5,851 nucleotides of DNA from the NCBI GenBank assembly GCA_039680225.1, contig JBDKTK010000116.1:1-5851 (forward strand), read 5' to 3'. The notes below the pieces were generated by a model. That model had not been told where the DNA came from and did no database searches. It worked only from the letters and a program-made list of their open reading frames with translations. The stretch's first letter is position 1. Each line of letters opens with the position of its first letter. This stretch comes from JBDKTK01 sp039680225 (GTDB lineage: Bacteria > Desulfobacterota > Syntrophia > Syntrophales > UBA4778). The position numbers and the translations under genes were made by a program. Shown here in pieces: positions 5,439 through 5,851 of this stretch.

Positions 5439-5851
5439 ATGAAAACTTCATCGGCTTGGGCAATGATTATTGCATTGCTGACTGTATTCACCTTATCGTG
5501 CGGAGGCGGTGGCGGCGGAGGGGGATCCAGCAGCGATAGCGGGGGCGATACGCCATTGACTCTGGGACACCCGCGGTTTGTATACTCCGTGAATTCAACC
5601 GCCAACACCGTTTCCGTTTACTGGCTCGATGCAACAACCGGGCGCCTGAGGCTGGCTTCGATCGCTGCCACAGGGCCAGGTACAGCTCCCGTTTCCATAA
5701 CTGTCGATCCCTCGAACTTGTACGCCTATGTGGCAAATTCCGGCAACGGTACTGTTTCCCAGTACACGGTCGGCGCCGACGGGGCACTCACGCCCATGGC
5801 CCCGGCATCGGTCGCGGCCGGGAATAATCCCCAGTCCGTAACGGTCGATCC
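5439..5851 (+). CDS. Beta-propeller (YVTN/lactonase-like) lipoprotein, N-terminal part
   Basis: The first 137 residues are visible; the gene runs off the window. AGGAG (5429-5433) lies five bases before the ATG. Residues 4-20 form a hydrophobic signal ending in FTLS before Cys21, a plausible but not ideal lipobox (Thr at -3, Leu at -2, Ser at -1). Cys21 is followed by eight glycines and a Ser/Gly/Asp linker (to about residue 37), typical of a tethered envelope lipoprotein. From about residue 43 the sequence shows propeller blades: RFVYSVNSTANTVSVYWLD with ATTGRL, then ITVDPSNLYAYVANSGNGTV with a Y-x-V-GADGAL turn, then a third repeat beginning PQSVTVDP. The roughly 50-residue spacing and the YVAN motif match lactonase-like or surface-antigen YVTN propellers. 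In this lipoprotein context enzymatic lactonase activity is doubtful; protein or ligand binding at the cell surface or in the periplasm is more likely. Confidence 0.85.
   Translation, partial: MKTSSAWAMIIALLTVFTLSCGGGGGGGGSSSDSGGDTPLTLGHPRFVYSVNSTANTVSVYWLDATTGRLRLASIAATGPGTAPVSITVDPSNLYAYVANSGNGTVSQYTVGADGALTPMAPASVAAGNNPQSVTVD

Overview
The window looks like an ordinary chromosomal stretch from a Gram-negative bacterium. The visible signs are an outer-membrane beta-barrel protein ending in an aromatic residue, a lipoprotein with a Gly-rich tether, Shine-Dalgarno sites of the GGAGG type and a CCA-encoded tRNA-Glu. DUF3187 barrels, C-G(n) lipoproteins with YVTN-type propellers and compact Ski2-like helicases are, from memory, common in Desulfobacterota/Geobacter-like bacteria. 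That placement is inference. No plasmid, phage, transposase, CRISPR or rRNA signal is visible.

Layout. Positions 2-100 hold the last residues of a membrane protein, followed by a hairpin and a sigma70-type promoter. The promoter drives a large plus-strand gene (252-2366) for a Ski2/Mtr4-like DExH RNA helicase with a basic N-terminal tail and a DSHCT C-terminus. Its best ribosome-binding site points to an AUU codon at 231, not to the ATG. A strong promoter right after its stop drives a complete tRNA-Glu(TTC) gene (2435-2510), which ends in a textbook terminator (2520-2553). On the minus strand lies an alpha/beta-hydrolase of the soluble epoxide hydrolase type (3631-2663) with all catalytic residues. 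A very small charged reading frame, interrupted by an amber codon (3762-3661), sits just upstream of it.

Positions 3779-4178 form an AT-rich intergenic zone. It holds a 20-bp near-perfect palindrome, an unassigned 63-codon reading frame and a second strong terminator (4068-4101) that has no obvious gene to terminate. Next come a plus-strand DUF3187 outer-membrane protein (4179-5195), a 243-base AT-rich leader with competing inverted repeats, and the start of a beta-propeller lipoprotein (5439 to the window edge).

The genes do not form one pathway. The helicase and tRNA-Glu are RNA-related housekeeping functions that happen to be adjacent. The hydrolase and its broken upstream reading frame form a separate minus-strand unit lying between the two strong terminators. 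The last two genes encode envelope proteins. I found no convincing new multi-gene system. The most open questions are the orphan terminator with its upstream palindrome (3868-4101), the amber-interrupted small frame, and the AUU start of the helicase.
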